From assembly GCA_964411985.1 (NCBI GenBank), contig CAYPNF010000008.1, forward strand, positions 1 to 64,000: 64,000 bases of DNA, given 5' to 3'. The stretch's first letter is position 1; each line of letters starts with the position of its first letter. This DNA comes from CAYPNF01 sp964411985. Lineage in GTDB: Bacteria; Verrucomicrobiota; Verrucomicrobiia; Limisphaerales; J093. The translations under genes were made by a program, and so were the position numbers. Of this stretch, positions 24,790-33,677 are shown piece after piece. The notes beneath the pieces are model-generated. The model saw only the letters and a program-made list of their open reading frames with translations. It was not told the origin of the DNA and did no database searches.

Positions 24790-26907
24790 ATGAAAAGACT
24801 TAGATGCCATCTACCGAACTGGTTCGCCAGCATTCTCCTGGCCGGCGGCTTCATTGCCCTCGGGGCCGAGGGGGTCCAGGACAAGACCTTGGTCGCCTGG
24901 GTCACCCCCGCCAACCTTACCCAACGCGGCGGTAGCGTGCTGACGATCGAGAAGTCCGGCGGCGTATTTGATGGGATCGTACTGGGTGAAATTGCTCCAG
25001 CCAAGTGGATGCCCGGGAGCGACGGCTTCCGGCGCACCGTCAGGGACCAAGCCAACCTCCCTGCGGAGACCGCCGACAGCCACACCCTGGTCCAAATCGC
25101 CATCGTCTACCTGGGTCGGGAGATCACCGTTTACCGTAACGGCGCTTCGTACACGACCTATGCTGCCGAGGGTTCTGAGCGATTTGGTCTGGAGAGCAAG
25201 GTTTTGTTGGGGCTGCGGCATGTCGAAGCGGCTGCCGAAAACCGATTCTTCACCGGTTCCATCGAGGATGCGAGGATCTACGACGTGGCACTGAGCGCCG
25301 CGCAGATTGCCGCCCTCAAGCCCAATGAGGCTTCAGACCCCAAGCCTCTCGCCTGGTGGGACTTTGAGAAGGGGATGGCTGCAGACCGCATGCAGAGCTT
25401 CACTGCCACTACGTTGTTCGGCGAAGCCCGTATCGCGGATGGCCGGCTCCACCTGGATCGGGAGGGCGCTTTCATGATGGCCTCCCGCGAGGAACTGGGT
25501 TCGGGACCAGGTTCGGACGCCAACGCTTCCGCCCGCGCGCTTCGCGAGAGGCTGCTGAGTGATCCTTACCGGCCGGGCTATCACTTTGCTATCCCGGAAG
25601 GACAGGCTATGCCGTTCGATCCGAACGGCGCCCTCTTCTGGAAAGGCCGTTACCACCTCTTCTACATCTTCCAGGACAAACGTGGTCACAATTGGGGCCA
25701 CGTCTCGAGCACGGATCTCTTTCATTGGCGACATCACCCCACGGGTTTGGTTTCCGGGATGTTCAGCGGCAATTGTTTCGTGAATAAGGACGGCCGCCCC
25801 ACGATGTGCTATCACCAGGTTGGGCAGGGCAATGCCATGGCCGTCGCCCTTGATGATGATCTCAATGAGTGGAAGAAGCTGGACTCCAATCCCATTACGC
25901 CAAAAACAACACCGGGCGATCCATTCCACGAGAAATATCGATCCTGGGATCCCTACGGATGGCTGGAAGGCAACACCTACTACGCCATCTTCGGCGGAGA
26001 GCATCCGGCCATCGCCAAAGCTCCGACCTTGGCAGGCGAATGGAAGTATGTGGGCGATCTTATGGCGAACACCGTCCCTGGCGTGTCCATCAACGAGGAT
26101 GTTTCGTGTGCTGACTTCTTCAAAATCGGAGACCAGCGCATGCTTCTCTGCATCAGCCATCGGCTTGGCTGCCGTTACTATCTGGGGGAGTGGAGGGGTG
26201 AGCAATTCCACCCAACCTTTCATGAAAAGATGAGTTGGGTCGATAACTCCTTCTTTGCGCCGGAGAGCCTTCTGGACGACCGCGGCCGCCGAATCATGTG
26301 GGCCTGGATCTTTGACAGCCCGGGTTTCAAAATGCGCACGGACTTCGGGTGGTCCGGCACCATGAGCCTGCCTCGTGTCCTTTCGCTTGGCGAAGATGGC
26401 AGGCTCCGCATGAATCCTCCTGAGGAAATGGAGCGCCTGCGCTACCGAAACGCGGGAGTCAGGGACCTTTCCGTAAAGGCGGACGGCGAATTGACGGTGG
26501 ACGGGATCGCTGGGACGAGCCTGGAACTGAACCTCGAAATCCAGCCGACGGATGCCCGGCAAGTGGGCATCAAAGTCTGCTGTTCACCGGGGGGCGAAGA
26601 GCAAACTCTCATTTACTATGATTCCCTCGAGAAGCAGCTCAAAGTGGACACCACCCAGTCCAGCCAGAGCGAGGGTCCTAAAAGCATTGAGGCGGGTCCG
26701 TTCGAGCTGAAGGTAAAGGAAGCGCTCCAACTCCGGGTCTTTGTCGACAAGTCGGTAGTTGAAGTGTTTGCCAATGGCCGCCAGGCAGTGATGCGGCGCA
26801 TCTACCCGACTCGCTCGGACAGCATGGGAGTGAGACTGTTCTCGAAGGGCGGAGCAGCCAGCGCTACACTCAAGGCATGGGAGATCACAGCCTCGAATCC
26901 CTACTGA
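24790..26907 (+). CDS. Secreted GH32-family fructan hydrolase-like protein with N-terminal LamG domain
   Basis: The 705-residue protein has a signal peptide (PNWFASILLAGGFIALGAEG), a LamG domain (about 28-200), a GH32 propeller (about 255-560) and a C-terminal GH32-type beta-sandwich (SVVEVFANGRQAVMRRIYP). GH32 catalytic residues are recognisable: the nucleophile aspartate in AMPFDPNG, the transition-state aspartate in RSWDPYGW, and the likely acid/base glutamate in NEDVSCADFF, where the classical EC dipeptide is spaced out. GH32 enzymes cleave fructans or sucrose (levanase, inulinase, invertase). The LamG part is about half identical by eye to the LamG of the preceding 1447-residue protein, which points to a duplicated module. 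No transporter for fructose is adjacent. Confidence 0.85.
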   Translation: MKRLRCHLPNWFASILLAGGFIALGAEGVQDKTLVAWVTPANLTQRGGSVLTIEKSGGVFDGIVLGEIAPAKWMPGSDGFRRTVRDQANLPAETADSHTLVQIAIVYLGREITVYRNGASYTTYAAEGSERFGLESKVLLGLRHVEAAAENRFFTGSIEDARIYDVALSAAQIAALKPNEASDPKPLAWWDFEKGMAADRMQSFTATTLFGEARIADGRLHLDREGAFMMASREELGSGPGSDANASARALRERLLSDPYRPGYHFAIPEGQAMPFDPNGALFWKGRYHLFYIFQDKRGHNWGHVSSTDLFHWRHHPTGLVSGMFSGNCFVNKDGRPTMCYHQVGQGNAMAVALDDDLNEWKKLDSNPITPKTTPGDPFHEKYRSWDPYGWLEGNTYYAIFGGEHPAIAKAPTLAGEWKYVGDLMANTVPGVSINEDVSCADFFKIGDQRMLLCISHRLGCRYYLGEWRGEQFHPTFHEKMSWVDNSFFAPESLLDDRGRRIMWAWIFDSPGFKMRTDFGWSGTMSLPRVLSLGEDGRLRMNPPEEMERLRYRNAGVRDLSVKADGELTVDGIAGTSLELNLEIQPTDARQVGIKVCCSPGGEEQTLIYYDSLEKQLKVDTTQSSQSEGPKSIEAGPFELKVKEALQLRVFVDKSVVEVFANGRQAVMRRIYPTRSDSMGVRLFSKGGAASATLKAWEITASNPY

Positions 26908-27040
26908 GGGGGTACATCGCCCAGGAAAAGTGACTTGTCCCCAACGCTGGGCACGGTGCCTCTGCCGGCAACCCGGTTCGCCCGTACTCTGCTCAGCCGT
27001 GGCGCTGGAGTTTGCACAGCATGCGTCTGTCCTTCCCGAC

Positions 27041-30000
27041 TCATTCCGGGCGCTCGGGGCGGTAACGGTAATCGGGCCAAAGGGGGCAGTTGAGATCGAT
27101 CCAGGCGGTCAGCACTCGCCGGTCTTCTTGCGAGAGTTTGACGTCACGGTGCTGGTCCTTTGCCAAGGCCAGAAACAGTCGGCTTTGCAGAGTTCCGAAG
27201 GAGAGAGGCTCGGCTTTGAAATGGCGGGATCCGTAACTCCAATCGAAGTAATGGACCCAGCCGCCAGCGACCAGGGAGCGGTAGGAAGCCGGGACTCGTT
27301 GAGGGTCACGGGTCCCGCGGAGATCGAGTTTCGCTTCCGACTTGGTGTCGTGGCAGCGAACACAGTTGGAATTCAGCACGGGTTGGACGATTCGCTCGTA
27401 GTCGAAGGGCTCAGGTCCCCAAGGGGGCGGCGTCAGGGGTTGTGCTGCTTGGACGAGGGCCTCGGCTGAATGGCGTGGCGGCGCGGCGGAACAGGTGTCG
27501 TGGCAGCCGATGCAACTTCTCCGCTCTCCCGGTTGAAGTTGGACCACGCTGCGCATGCGCTGGAGCTCATTGAAATTTTCGTCCAGCAGTTGGAAGTAAA
27601 GCACCTTGCCTGCCGGAGCCGTGAAGTTGGCAGAGCCGTCAGGGGCGATCCGGACCACCCCCAGTAGCGCTTTGGCGACGAAGCTGGGCCAGCCGTTATT
27701 CTCCGTGATGGTCGCGGCGGATCCTTCGGTCGGTGCGGCGCTACCGGCACGGAAGGCATGAGATTTCAGGGCGTTGTCCGTGCGGGTCGCGTAGCTGTGC
27801 TTGGGCCCGTTTACCAGGTGAATGGGGGTGGCATAGAAATCCTGGAAGCTCGGATGCGAGTTGCGATACTCGCCGCAAGCCAGCTTTTCGAGGTCGGCAG
27901 GCACTTCTTGGGAGACCTGCAAATACGCGGCTTGTCCTCGGGAGACTGCCGATCCAAGGCCTTCATAAACGTCTTGGACCGTAAAGAGACCAAGACCTTG
28001 TTCTGCAAGGACGGGATCGTGGGTTTCTGGCAAGACCGGCGGGCGTGGCCGAACGCGGAGCGGGGAAGGACACTTGCTGCTGATGGCGGGATCGAGGTAG
28101 AGCAATTCCCTGTTTCCGTAGCGGTCAATCACATACAGGCACCAGTGGGATTGCTTTCCAGGATTGTGGCTGACCAGAAAGTGGTCCTGCGAGACAGGCT
28201 CAGGATCGCGGAAAGTCTCGGAATGCGAGCGGTCCATTTGGTACTGAGGCCGGGTATCAGGCGTGATGCTGGTCAATGAGGTGGTGTGGTAGCGTCCTTT
28301 TCTTGGGTCAATCAGCGCGATAGGCCCCTGGTGGTCGCCATGAGATATGATGGTGCAGACGAGCTCCTGGCTACCGGGCACCTCACGAGCGTGACCGTAC
28401 CCATACGGGGTATCGTTGCCAAAGACTAGCTCCGGGTGATCCCCGTCAGGGCGGATGGCCCACAGTGTATGGCCGAAGTCAGCCCCTTTATCCTGGTACT
28501 CGGAACGCGTCCAGAGGATGCGGCCATCGAGCATCATGGCGGGGTCCCATTCGCTCAGGTTGGCGAACGAGAGGCGGCGCAGGCCTGAGCCGTCGGTTTC
28601 CATGCGATGCAAAACGTAGGCTTGGGGCTCCCAACAGAGGAAACGGCCCCGGCACCGCGTGGACATAAAGCCGAGACCTCCGTCGGGCAGGGGGACTGGG
28701 TCGAAGTCGTGGAAAGGCCCCTCGGTCAACTGGCGCAGACCTGTGCCGTCGGGCCGGATGGCCATCAAGTGCCAGTAGGACTGCCAACCATCCACCTCAG
28801 GCTTGTCGGGCCGGTAAGCGAAGTAGATGGTTTGGGCTTCGAAATCCGCTACCGTGTGTCGAACGATGCCAGCTGTGCCATCGAAGAGCGTTTCTACCAC
28901 GGCGCGGGCGGGGTCGAGTCGTCCCTGGGAGTCGCGTGGAACACGCAACACGCAGACCCCACCGCCGGGTGCGAATAGCGAATCAAGGTGTTCGCTGTAG
29001 TTGTGAGAAGGTTGAAGGGGATGGCGTTTGGCGAAGAGCACTCTTTCCATTGGCGCCAGCCTTGGGTCGCGGAAGAAGAGTTGGCGTTTGGCATGGCGAG
29101 CTTTGAGGAAAAGAGCGTCCGAAGTCGCACCCGTTGGATCCTGGGCTTGACGGCGCAATTCGACGAGTTGGGCATACTCCCGTTTCAAATCCAGGCCGCG
29201 CTCTCCAAGCCTGCCCAGCATCTCTTCGAATTGGACCAGGACTCGCTCCAGTGGCGCTAAGCGTGCCAGGTGTCCCCAATAAGGGGGGCCTCCAGGCACG
29301 GCCGGGCGGTCATTGACAAGGGGTGAAAGGTAATCGCGAGCATCCATCCGCCCCCATGTCTCCCGTTCGCGCAGAAAAGCGTAGGTGACCGCGCCGTCCC
29401 ACGTCAAATCAGGGAGTTCCGCAACGGGAAAGGTCAAGTTTGGGAGGGGGGGACGGATCACGCTCGCAGAGCGCGTCAGGGTCGCTGCCTCTCTCCAGTT
29501 TTGCCCATCCTCTGAGAGACACACCTCCCCCTCCAGGATCTGGCGGTCAGCGAACTGACCATTTCGATCGCGAGACAGGATCACGCGCGAAATCCGTGTG
29601 GTTGCCGGCAACTCGATCTGTGCCCACTCCTGGCGGTCGGTGGCAGCGATCCAACTGTGGTCGTTGCCGTAGAGGCCATCGTTGAGGTGAGCGACGGCGT
29701 GGATGGCATAGCCGGCGAGGGTCGAGGAGGCGCTGGGCAAAGCGCCATGGCTGGCTAAAGCCAGGTTCGTCGGGGAATCCGGCCCGTACACTTCGAGTTC
29801 GTCGATGCATGGCGCCCCGGCGTGAGGGCGGAGGATGACGAAGCGAACAAAACGCGCTTCCTGGGGTGCAAATTCAATGGAGGTCGAAAGAAGGTTGGGC
29901 GGCTGGGTTGTTCCGACCTTAGCAGCCCGTGCCGCGAAGGCTTCTCCCGCAAGTTCGCGGCTCGATTTCCCTTGCCGGTCTGCCCGCTCAAGTGCACGTG

Positions 30001-30094
30001 CAGCGGGAAGCATAGCCAGCAACATCAGCAAGCAGGCGAAGCGCAATGGAGCGATCTGTCTCATACCGGAAAGTTCGATGGAGCTATCGGACAT
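27041..30094 (-). CDS. HzsA-related secreted protein: discoidin + TolB-like propeller + two haem-c motifs
   Basis: The 1017-residue protein is preceded by a strong GGAGGAG (30107-30101) 6 bases from the ATG. A signal peptide follows (LRFACLLMLLAMLPAARA). Residues about 65-210 form a discoidin-type domain (FVRFVILRPHAGAPCIDELEVYG). About 330-740 is a beta-propeller with PD40-like motifs (MAIRPDGTGLRQLTEGPFHDFDPVPLPDGGLGF), as in the middle domain of the hydrazine synthase alpha subunit. The C-terminal part carries two CxxCH haem-c sites (SCIGCHDTC and NCVRCHDTK). HzsA-related proteins are widespread in Planctomycetota and Verrucomicrobiota and have nothing to do with anammox in most hosts; function is unknown. 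It is transcribed divergently from the AraC regulator and converges on the GH32 gene. Confidence 0.82.
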   Translation of the reverse strand: MSDSSIELSGMRQIAPLRFACLLMLLAMLPAARALERADRQGKSSRELAGEAFAARAAKVGTTQPPNLLSTSIEFAPQEARFVRFVILRPHAGAPCIDELEVYGPDSPTNLALASHGALPSASSTLAGYAIHAVAHLNDGLYGNDHSWIAATDRQEWAQIELPATTRISRVILSRDRNGQFADRQILEGEVCLSEDGQNWREAATLTRSASVIRPPLPNLTFPVAELPDLTWDGAVTYAFLRERETWGRMDARDYLSPLVNDRPAVPGGPPYWGHLARLAPLERVLVQFEEMLGRLGERGLDLKREYAQLVELRRQAQDPTGATSDALFLKARHAKRQLFFRDPRLAPMERVLFAKRHPLQPSHNYSEHLDSLFAPGGGVCVLRVPRDSQGRLDPARAVVETLFDGTAGIVRHTVADFEAQTIYFAYRPDKPEVDGWQSYWHLMAIRPDGTGLRQLTEGPFHDFDPVPLPDGGLGFMSTRCRGRFLCWEPQAYVLHRMETDGSGLRRLSFANLSEWDPAMMLDGRILWTRSEYQDKGADFGHTLWAIRPDGDHPELVFGNDTPYGYGHAREVPGSQELVCTIISHGDHQGPIALIDPRKGRYHTTSLTSITPDTRPQYQMDRSHSETFRDPEPVSQDHFLVSHNPGKQSHWCLYVIDRYGNRELLYLDPAISSKCPSPLRVRPRPPVLPETHDPVLAEQGLGLFTVQDVYEGLGSAVSRGQAAYLQVSQEVPADLEKLACGEYRNSHPSFQDFYATPIHLVNGPKHSYATRTDNALKSHAFRAGSAAPTEGSAATITENNGWPSFVAKALLGVVRIAPDGSANFTAPAGKVLYFQLLDENFNELQRMRSVVQLQPGERRSCIGCHDTCSAAPPRHSAEALVQAAQPLTPPPWGPEPFDYERIVQPVLNSNCVRCHDTKSEAKLDLRGTRDPQRVPASYRSLVAGGWVHYFDWSYGSRHFKAEPLSFGTLQSRLFLALAKDQHRDVKLSQEDRRVLTAWIDLNCPLWPDYRYRPERPE

Positions 30095-30151
30095 CGTTGT
30101 CTCCTCCGGAGGCCAGGGTCAAGCCGATTTGGGTTTAGAGCTGAGGTTCCT

Positions 30152-30187
30152 TGCTCTAGTCCACCACTCCTGCTATTCTAGCGTCCG
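30152..30187 (+). promoter_or_regulatory. Candidate promoter of the AraC-type regulator
   Basis: A -35-like TTGCTC (30152-30157) and -10-like TATTCT (30175-30180) are separated by 17 bases. Transcription would start at about 30187-30188, directly at the TTG start codon, again implying a leaderless message. The 93-base gap to the divergent HzsA-related gene probably holds control sites for both. Confidence 0.4.
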
Positions 30188-31177
30188 TTGAGCAAATCGA
30201 AGAACAGCCCCAACGCTGCCGCTGTGAGTGATGGCTTCACCTCCCTGCTGGAGGTTTGTCGCCGCCTGCGCTTTGAGCCCCACGATATTGCTGGCCAACT
30301 GGACGAAAGAGGGCGCTACGAGGTGGAACTGAACCGGGAGTTTCCGTTCTTAATCAAGTTGTTTCATTACACTTCCCGCCACCACACCCGTGGTGCTACC
30401 TGGCACGAGCGGCTAGAGCTTTTCCTGCCCTTGGACGGAAGGGCCCATTTTCGCATGGGAGACCGGGAGGTTGAATTGATGCCGGGAGATCTTCTGGTGG
30501 TGGACAACTTCAAGCTCCATCACGTAGTCGATTTCCCGGGCTTTGATACCCGAGCGATTGTCATCAGCTTCATGCCGGAGTTCGTCTACAGCCTGGGTTC
30601 GCCGTCGCACGACTACACTTTCCTTCTGCCGTTTTACTCCAAATCCGAGAAACACCCTCACTTGTTACGCTCGGGAGAGGCTCCTGCGTCGTTAGCTTTC
30701 CAGGCAATGGCATTGCTGCTGGAGCGGTTTTTCTCGGAGGACAACCAACAACTTCGACAGGCCGGATGCAAGGCTCATTTCCTCACGCTGCTCTATCACC
30801 TGGCTCGGCATTGTTCCAACTCCGAGATCCTGAAGTGGGAGTTTGTGAGGGAACAACAAAGAACGATGAGGCTTAAACCCCTGTTCGAGCATATTAGCGT
30901 CCATTTTGCGGAGAAGTTGACCGTCGCCGATGCGGCGGGCGTGGTGCACATGAGTCAGCCGCAGCTCATGAAGACCTTCAAGAAGGTGGCAGGGACGACA
31001 CTGGTCGCTTATCTGAACCACGTTCGTCTTTCCAATGCTGCTCGATTGTTGAAGGAGACGGCGCATTCCATTGCGGAGGTTGCCAACGAGGTGGGGTTTG
31101 CCGACCAGAGCTACTTTGACAAGCAGTTTAAGCGGGCTTTCGGGTGTTCTCCCAAGCAGTTTCGCAGCGGCGGATGA
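30188..31177 (+). CDS. AraC-family transcriptional regulator
   Basis: The 329-residue protein has an N-terminal cupin-type sensor region (about 60-160: LFLPLDGRAHFRMGD, LMPGDLLVVDNFKLHHVV) and a C-terminal double HTH of AraC type (about 230-325: LTVADAAGVVHMSQPQLMKTFKK and then HSIAEVANEVGFADQSYFDKQFKRAFGCSPKQFR). It starts with TTG, as there is no upstream ATG in frame. Cupin-AraC regulators usually bind a sugar and activate catabolic genes. Here it directly precedes, on the same strand, the pectate-lyase-like and D-apiose-type genes and is divergent to the HzsA-related gene, so it is the best candidate regulator of the whole plus-strand cluster. The effector could be apiose or a pectic fragment; that is inferred from position only. 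Confidence 0.85.
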   Translation: MSKSKNSPNAAAVSDGFTSLLEVCRRLRFEPHDIAGQLDERGRYEVELNREFPFLIKLFHYTSRHHTRGATWHERLELFLPLDGRAHFRMGDREVELMPGDLLVVDNFKLHHVVDFPGFDTRAIVISFMPEFVYSLGSPSHDYTFLLPFYSKSEKHPHLLRSGEAPASLAFQAMALLLERFFSEDNQQLRQAGCKAHFLTLLYHLARHCSNSEILKWEFVREQQRTMRLKPLFEHISVHFAEKLTVADAAGVVHMSQPQLMKTFKKVAGTTLVAYLNHVRLSNAARLLKETAHSIAEVANEVGFADQSYFDKQFKRAFGCSPKQFRSGG

Positions 31178-31316
31178 CGCTTGGGTACCCAGCTTTTGGC
31201 CGTCTCGCTTCGAATCGGGCGCTCCACTTTCGGTCAGAAACCTCCAAAAGATAGATCAGACTCTTCTAGTCGATGGGAACCCCGGAGCGGCACACTGGCC
31301 GGGCGCTATATTGAGT

Positions 31317-32177
31317 ATGATAAGATCCCTTGCGTTCTTTGGCCTCGCCTTGGCTGCTACCTGGTCTTCCTGCGGGCAGAGTGTTGACTGGCAACAGGTT
31401 ATTTGGAGAGAACCGCAGGTTCGCTATCTTCTCGCCGACATGACCGGCGGCGGCAAGACGGAAATGTACCGCAAGTACGCCACGGAGGAGCGCGATCCAG
31501 ACTCCTCCGAAGCCATACGCCGGTGGGATGCTGGGGTGCGAGTTGTGAACATGTCCGATTTCGAGCGCCGCTGGATCACGAACAGTCTAGCCAAGGACGG
31601 ACGGGCATTCCGGGTGGTTCTCCGCGGCACCAGTCGCACCATCAAAGGCCATGAAGTAATCCTATCCGACGACGGGCGATTCTCGCAGGCGGCGCTGCGT
31701 TTGGTGTTGTTGGACCTGACGCTGGGGGCTCCAGTTTCTGCCTATTCCAAACGCGCGAAGGATCCCGCGATAGGCGAGGCGTTGAGGATTTGGGCGGCTG
31801 GCGGTCGGGTTTCGAACCATCATCTCTTTGGAGCTCGGGGCGAGGGTAGGGGGCGGAAATTGTTCGTGCGGGGCAGTGGTCGGCCGGTCGATGGAGCACA
31901 AGTCATTCTCAACTGCGACTCTCCTTATCCCGAAGTCAATGTCCGTTACTTTATGGCCGACATCGCGTTGGGTGGGAGCATCGAGTTCTATCGCAAGGTC
32001 GCCGAAGAAGCGCACGAGATGGGATGCCTGGAGGCTGTAAGGCGCGTGGAGGATGGCTTTACCATCCAGAACCTGGGCCTATTTGAGCGCAAGAAAGTCG
32101 ACGGAAAGACCCTGATCACACGTAAGGGTAGTGACGAACGCATCAGCGGGAGAGAAGTGAAACTCAGCAGCGATTAG
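31317..32177 (+). CDS. Secreted protein built from three internal repeats, unknown function
   Basis: From the ATG at 31317 the protein has 286 residues, with a short signal peptide (SLAFFGLALAATWSSCGQS); the cysteine is not in a clean lipobox. The rest consists of three consecutive units of 75-85 residues, each following the same plan: VRYLLADMTGGGKTEMYRK, LRLVLLDLTLGAPVSAYSK and VRYFMADIALGGSIEFYRK open the units, then comes a helix with EAIRRW, EALRIW or EAVRRV, and each ends in a strand of the type GHEVILSDD, GAQVILNCD or GREVKLSSD. I recognise no named domain. Its position between the AraC regulator and the beta-helix protein suggests a periplasmic accessory role. Confidence 0.65.
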   Translation: MIRSLAFFGLALAATWSSCGQSVDWQQVIWREPQVRYLLADMTGGGKTEMYRKYATEERDPDSSEAIRRWDAGVRVVNMSDFERRWITNSLAKDGRAFRVVLRGTSRTIKGHEVILSDDGRFSQAALRLVLLDLTLGAPVSAYSKRAKDPAIGEALRIWAAGGRVSNHHLFGARGEGRGRKLFVRGSGRPVDGAQVILNCDSPYPEVNVRYFMADIALGGSIEFYRKVAEEAHEMGCLEAVRRVEDGFTIQNLGLFERKKVDGKTLITRKGSDERISGREVKLSSD

Positions 32178-32247
32178 AGTGAAAATCCTACCAGAGTTGG
32201 ATCATCTTGTTCTAGGCATGGGTGAGGGTTGTAAGCAGGCTTCTGGG

Positions 32248-33666
32248 ATGAGCCAAACGAATCGCCGTTCTCTGCATTGTACCAGGCAGCAAGCGGCTGT
32301 CGGATCGACAGCCTTGGCGCTTTATCTTGCCTTCCTTGTGCCGCCTTTGGAGGCCGGGTCGCAGACGGATGGCGTTTTCGTTATCACTGATTTTGGTGCC
32401 AAACCCGACGGAGTTACCGATTGCACCCCATCGATCCAACAGGCCATTGATGCGGCGAGTGTCAAGGGAGGGGTGGTGCAGGTGCCGGTGGGACGTTGGC
32501 TCTGCCGCGGTCACTTGGAACTGAAGATGGGGGTGCATCTTGCCGGGATCAACCAGGCCCCTCAATCCTGGGAACCCGCAAGTGGCTCCATTCTCCTGCC
32601 CACAGAAGGTCGTAACGACGAGAAGGCGCCCTCTTTCATCGAGATGCGCAGTTCCACTTCCCTCCAGGGCCTTACGATCTTCTATCCAGAACAGAAGGTG
32701 GACGACATTCAGCCCTACCCGTGGACGATCCAAATCCGGGCCAATCCGTTGGACAGTCAGGCGGTGAGCTTTGACAGCACGGTCGAGAAGCTCACCCTGA
32801 TCAACAGCTACAACGGCATCCGGACCGGGCCCACGGAGAATGGTCGGCATCGGCTGTTCCAGATCAATGGTTGCGTGCTGCGAAGGGGGATCCTGGTGGA
32901 GGGAACCGGCGACATTGGGCGGATTGAGAACGTCCAGTTTCACTCCCATTTCTGGGCTCATAAAGCCTTTGAAGGAAATTGGAACAAGGTTTTCAGCTAC
33001 ATGCAGACGAACCTGGAAGCTTTCATCTTCGGCCGTACGGACTGGGAATACGTGAATAATACTTTCGTGTTCCCTGCCAAGGTGGGCTATCGGTTTATCG
33101 AGAGCCAAGCCAAGTCCTGGGGAGGTGCCTGTAATGGGCAGTTCTCTGGAATCGGAGCGGATGCCTGTGATACCTGTGTGCTTGTGGAAGCAATTCAACC
33201 ACAAGGCCTTCAAATCATTAACGGCGAATTCAACTCTCACCGGGTCGGGCGCAGTACACAGGTGGTCGTGGAGCCTGGCTGCAGTGGCAATATCCGCTTT
33301 GTGAACTGCGGTTTCTGGGGGCCGGTGGCACAGAATGCGCTCTTGCTGGGGCCGTCCTTCGTCTCCTTCACGGACTGCTATTTCTCCAACGATAACCATC
33401 AGGATCCCGGCTGGTCCATCGTGGCTGAGGCTGGAAAGCTGCAGGTCCAGAATTGCACGTTCGATGCACGTTCGAAACAGCGAAAACCCGGTAACGCATG
33501 GTCTGGAGAGGATCAGCGGGGGCAGCCGGGGAGCGTTTACCTCAAGTCGGGCGTGAAACATGCGATCCTGCGGGGTAACAACGGATACTACGGCGTGAAT
33601 ATCAAGAACGAGGCAGGCGACCGGGTCATCCTTTCCGACAACGAACCCTATCGGCCCATTCCCTGA
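32248..33666 (+). CDS. Secreted pectate-lyase-superfamily (right-handed beta-helix) protein
   Basis: The protein (472 residues from the ATG at 32248; a GTG at 32179 would add 23) has an export signal (STALALYLAFLVPPLEAG) followed by the Pectate_lyase_3/GH28-related entry motif ITDFGAKPDGVTDCTPSIQQAIDAA. The remainder shows the coil-by-coil repetition of a parallel beta-helix (VEKLTLINSYNGIRTG, NVQFHSHFWAHKAF, IRFVNCGFWG, VQNCTFDARS). Family members include polygalacturonases, rhamnogalacturonases and depolymerases; the catalytic residues cannot be assigned by eye. It begins almost directly after the three-repeat gene and is 11 bases ahead of the SDR gene, so it belongs to the same operon. A pectin-related role fits the neighbours. 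Confidence 0.78.
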   Translation: MSQTNRRSLHCTRQQAAVGSTALALYLAFLVPPLEAGSQTDGVFVITDFGAKPDGVTDCTPSIQQAIDAASVKGGVVQVPVGRWLCRGHLELKMGVHLAGINQAPQSWEPASGSILLPTEGRNDEKAPSFIEMRSSTSLQGLTIFYPEQKVDDIQPYPWTIQIRANPLDSQAVSFDSTVEKLTLINSYNGIRTGPTENGRHRLFQINGCVLRRGILVEGTGDIGRIENVQFHSHFWAHKAFEGNWNKVFSYMQTNLEAFIFGRTDWEYVNNTFVFPAKVGYRFIESQAKSWGGACNGQFSGIGADACDTCVLVEAIQPQGLQIINGEFNSHRVGRSTQVVVEPGCSGNIRFVNCGFWGPVAQNALLLGPSFVSFTDCYFSNDNHQDPGWSIVAEAGKLQVQNCTFDARSKQRKPGNAWSGEDQRGQPGSVYLKSGVKHAILRGNNGYYGVNIKNEAGDRVILSDNEPYRPIP

Positions 33667-33677
33667 CTCACTTCACT

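Noticed and set aside
27041..30094. Evidence for anammox (hydrazine synthase)
   Set aside because: The protein is only HzsA-related; beta and gamma subunits and hydrazine dehydrogenase are absent, and such paralogues are widespread in non-anammox bacteria.
32212..33561. 449-codon minus-strand open frame
   Set aside because: It is antisense to the beta-helix gene, which has a signal peptide and family motifs; the antisense translation has none.
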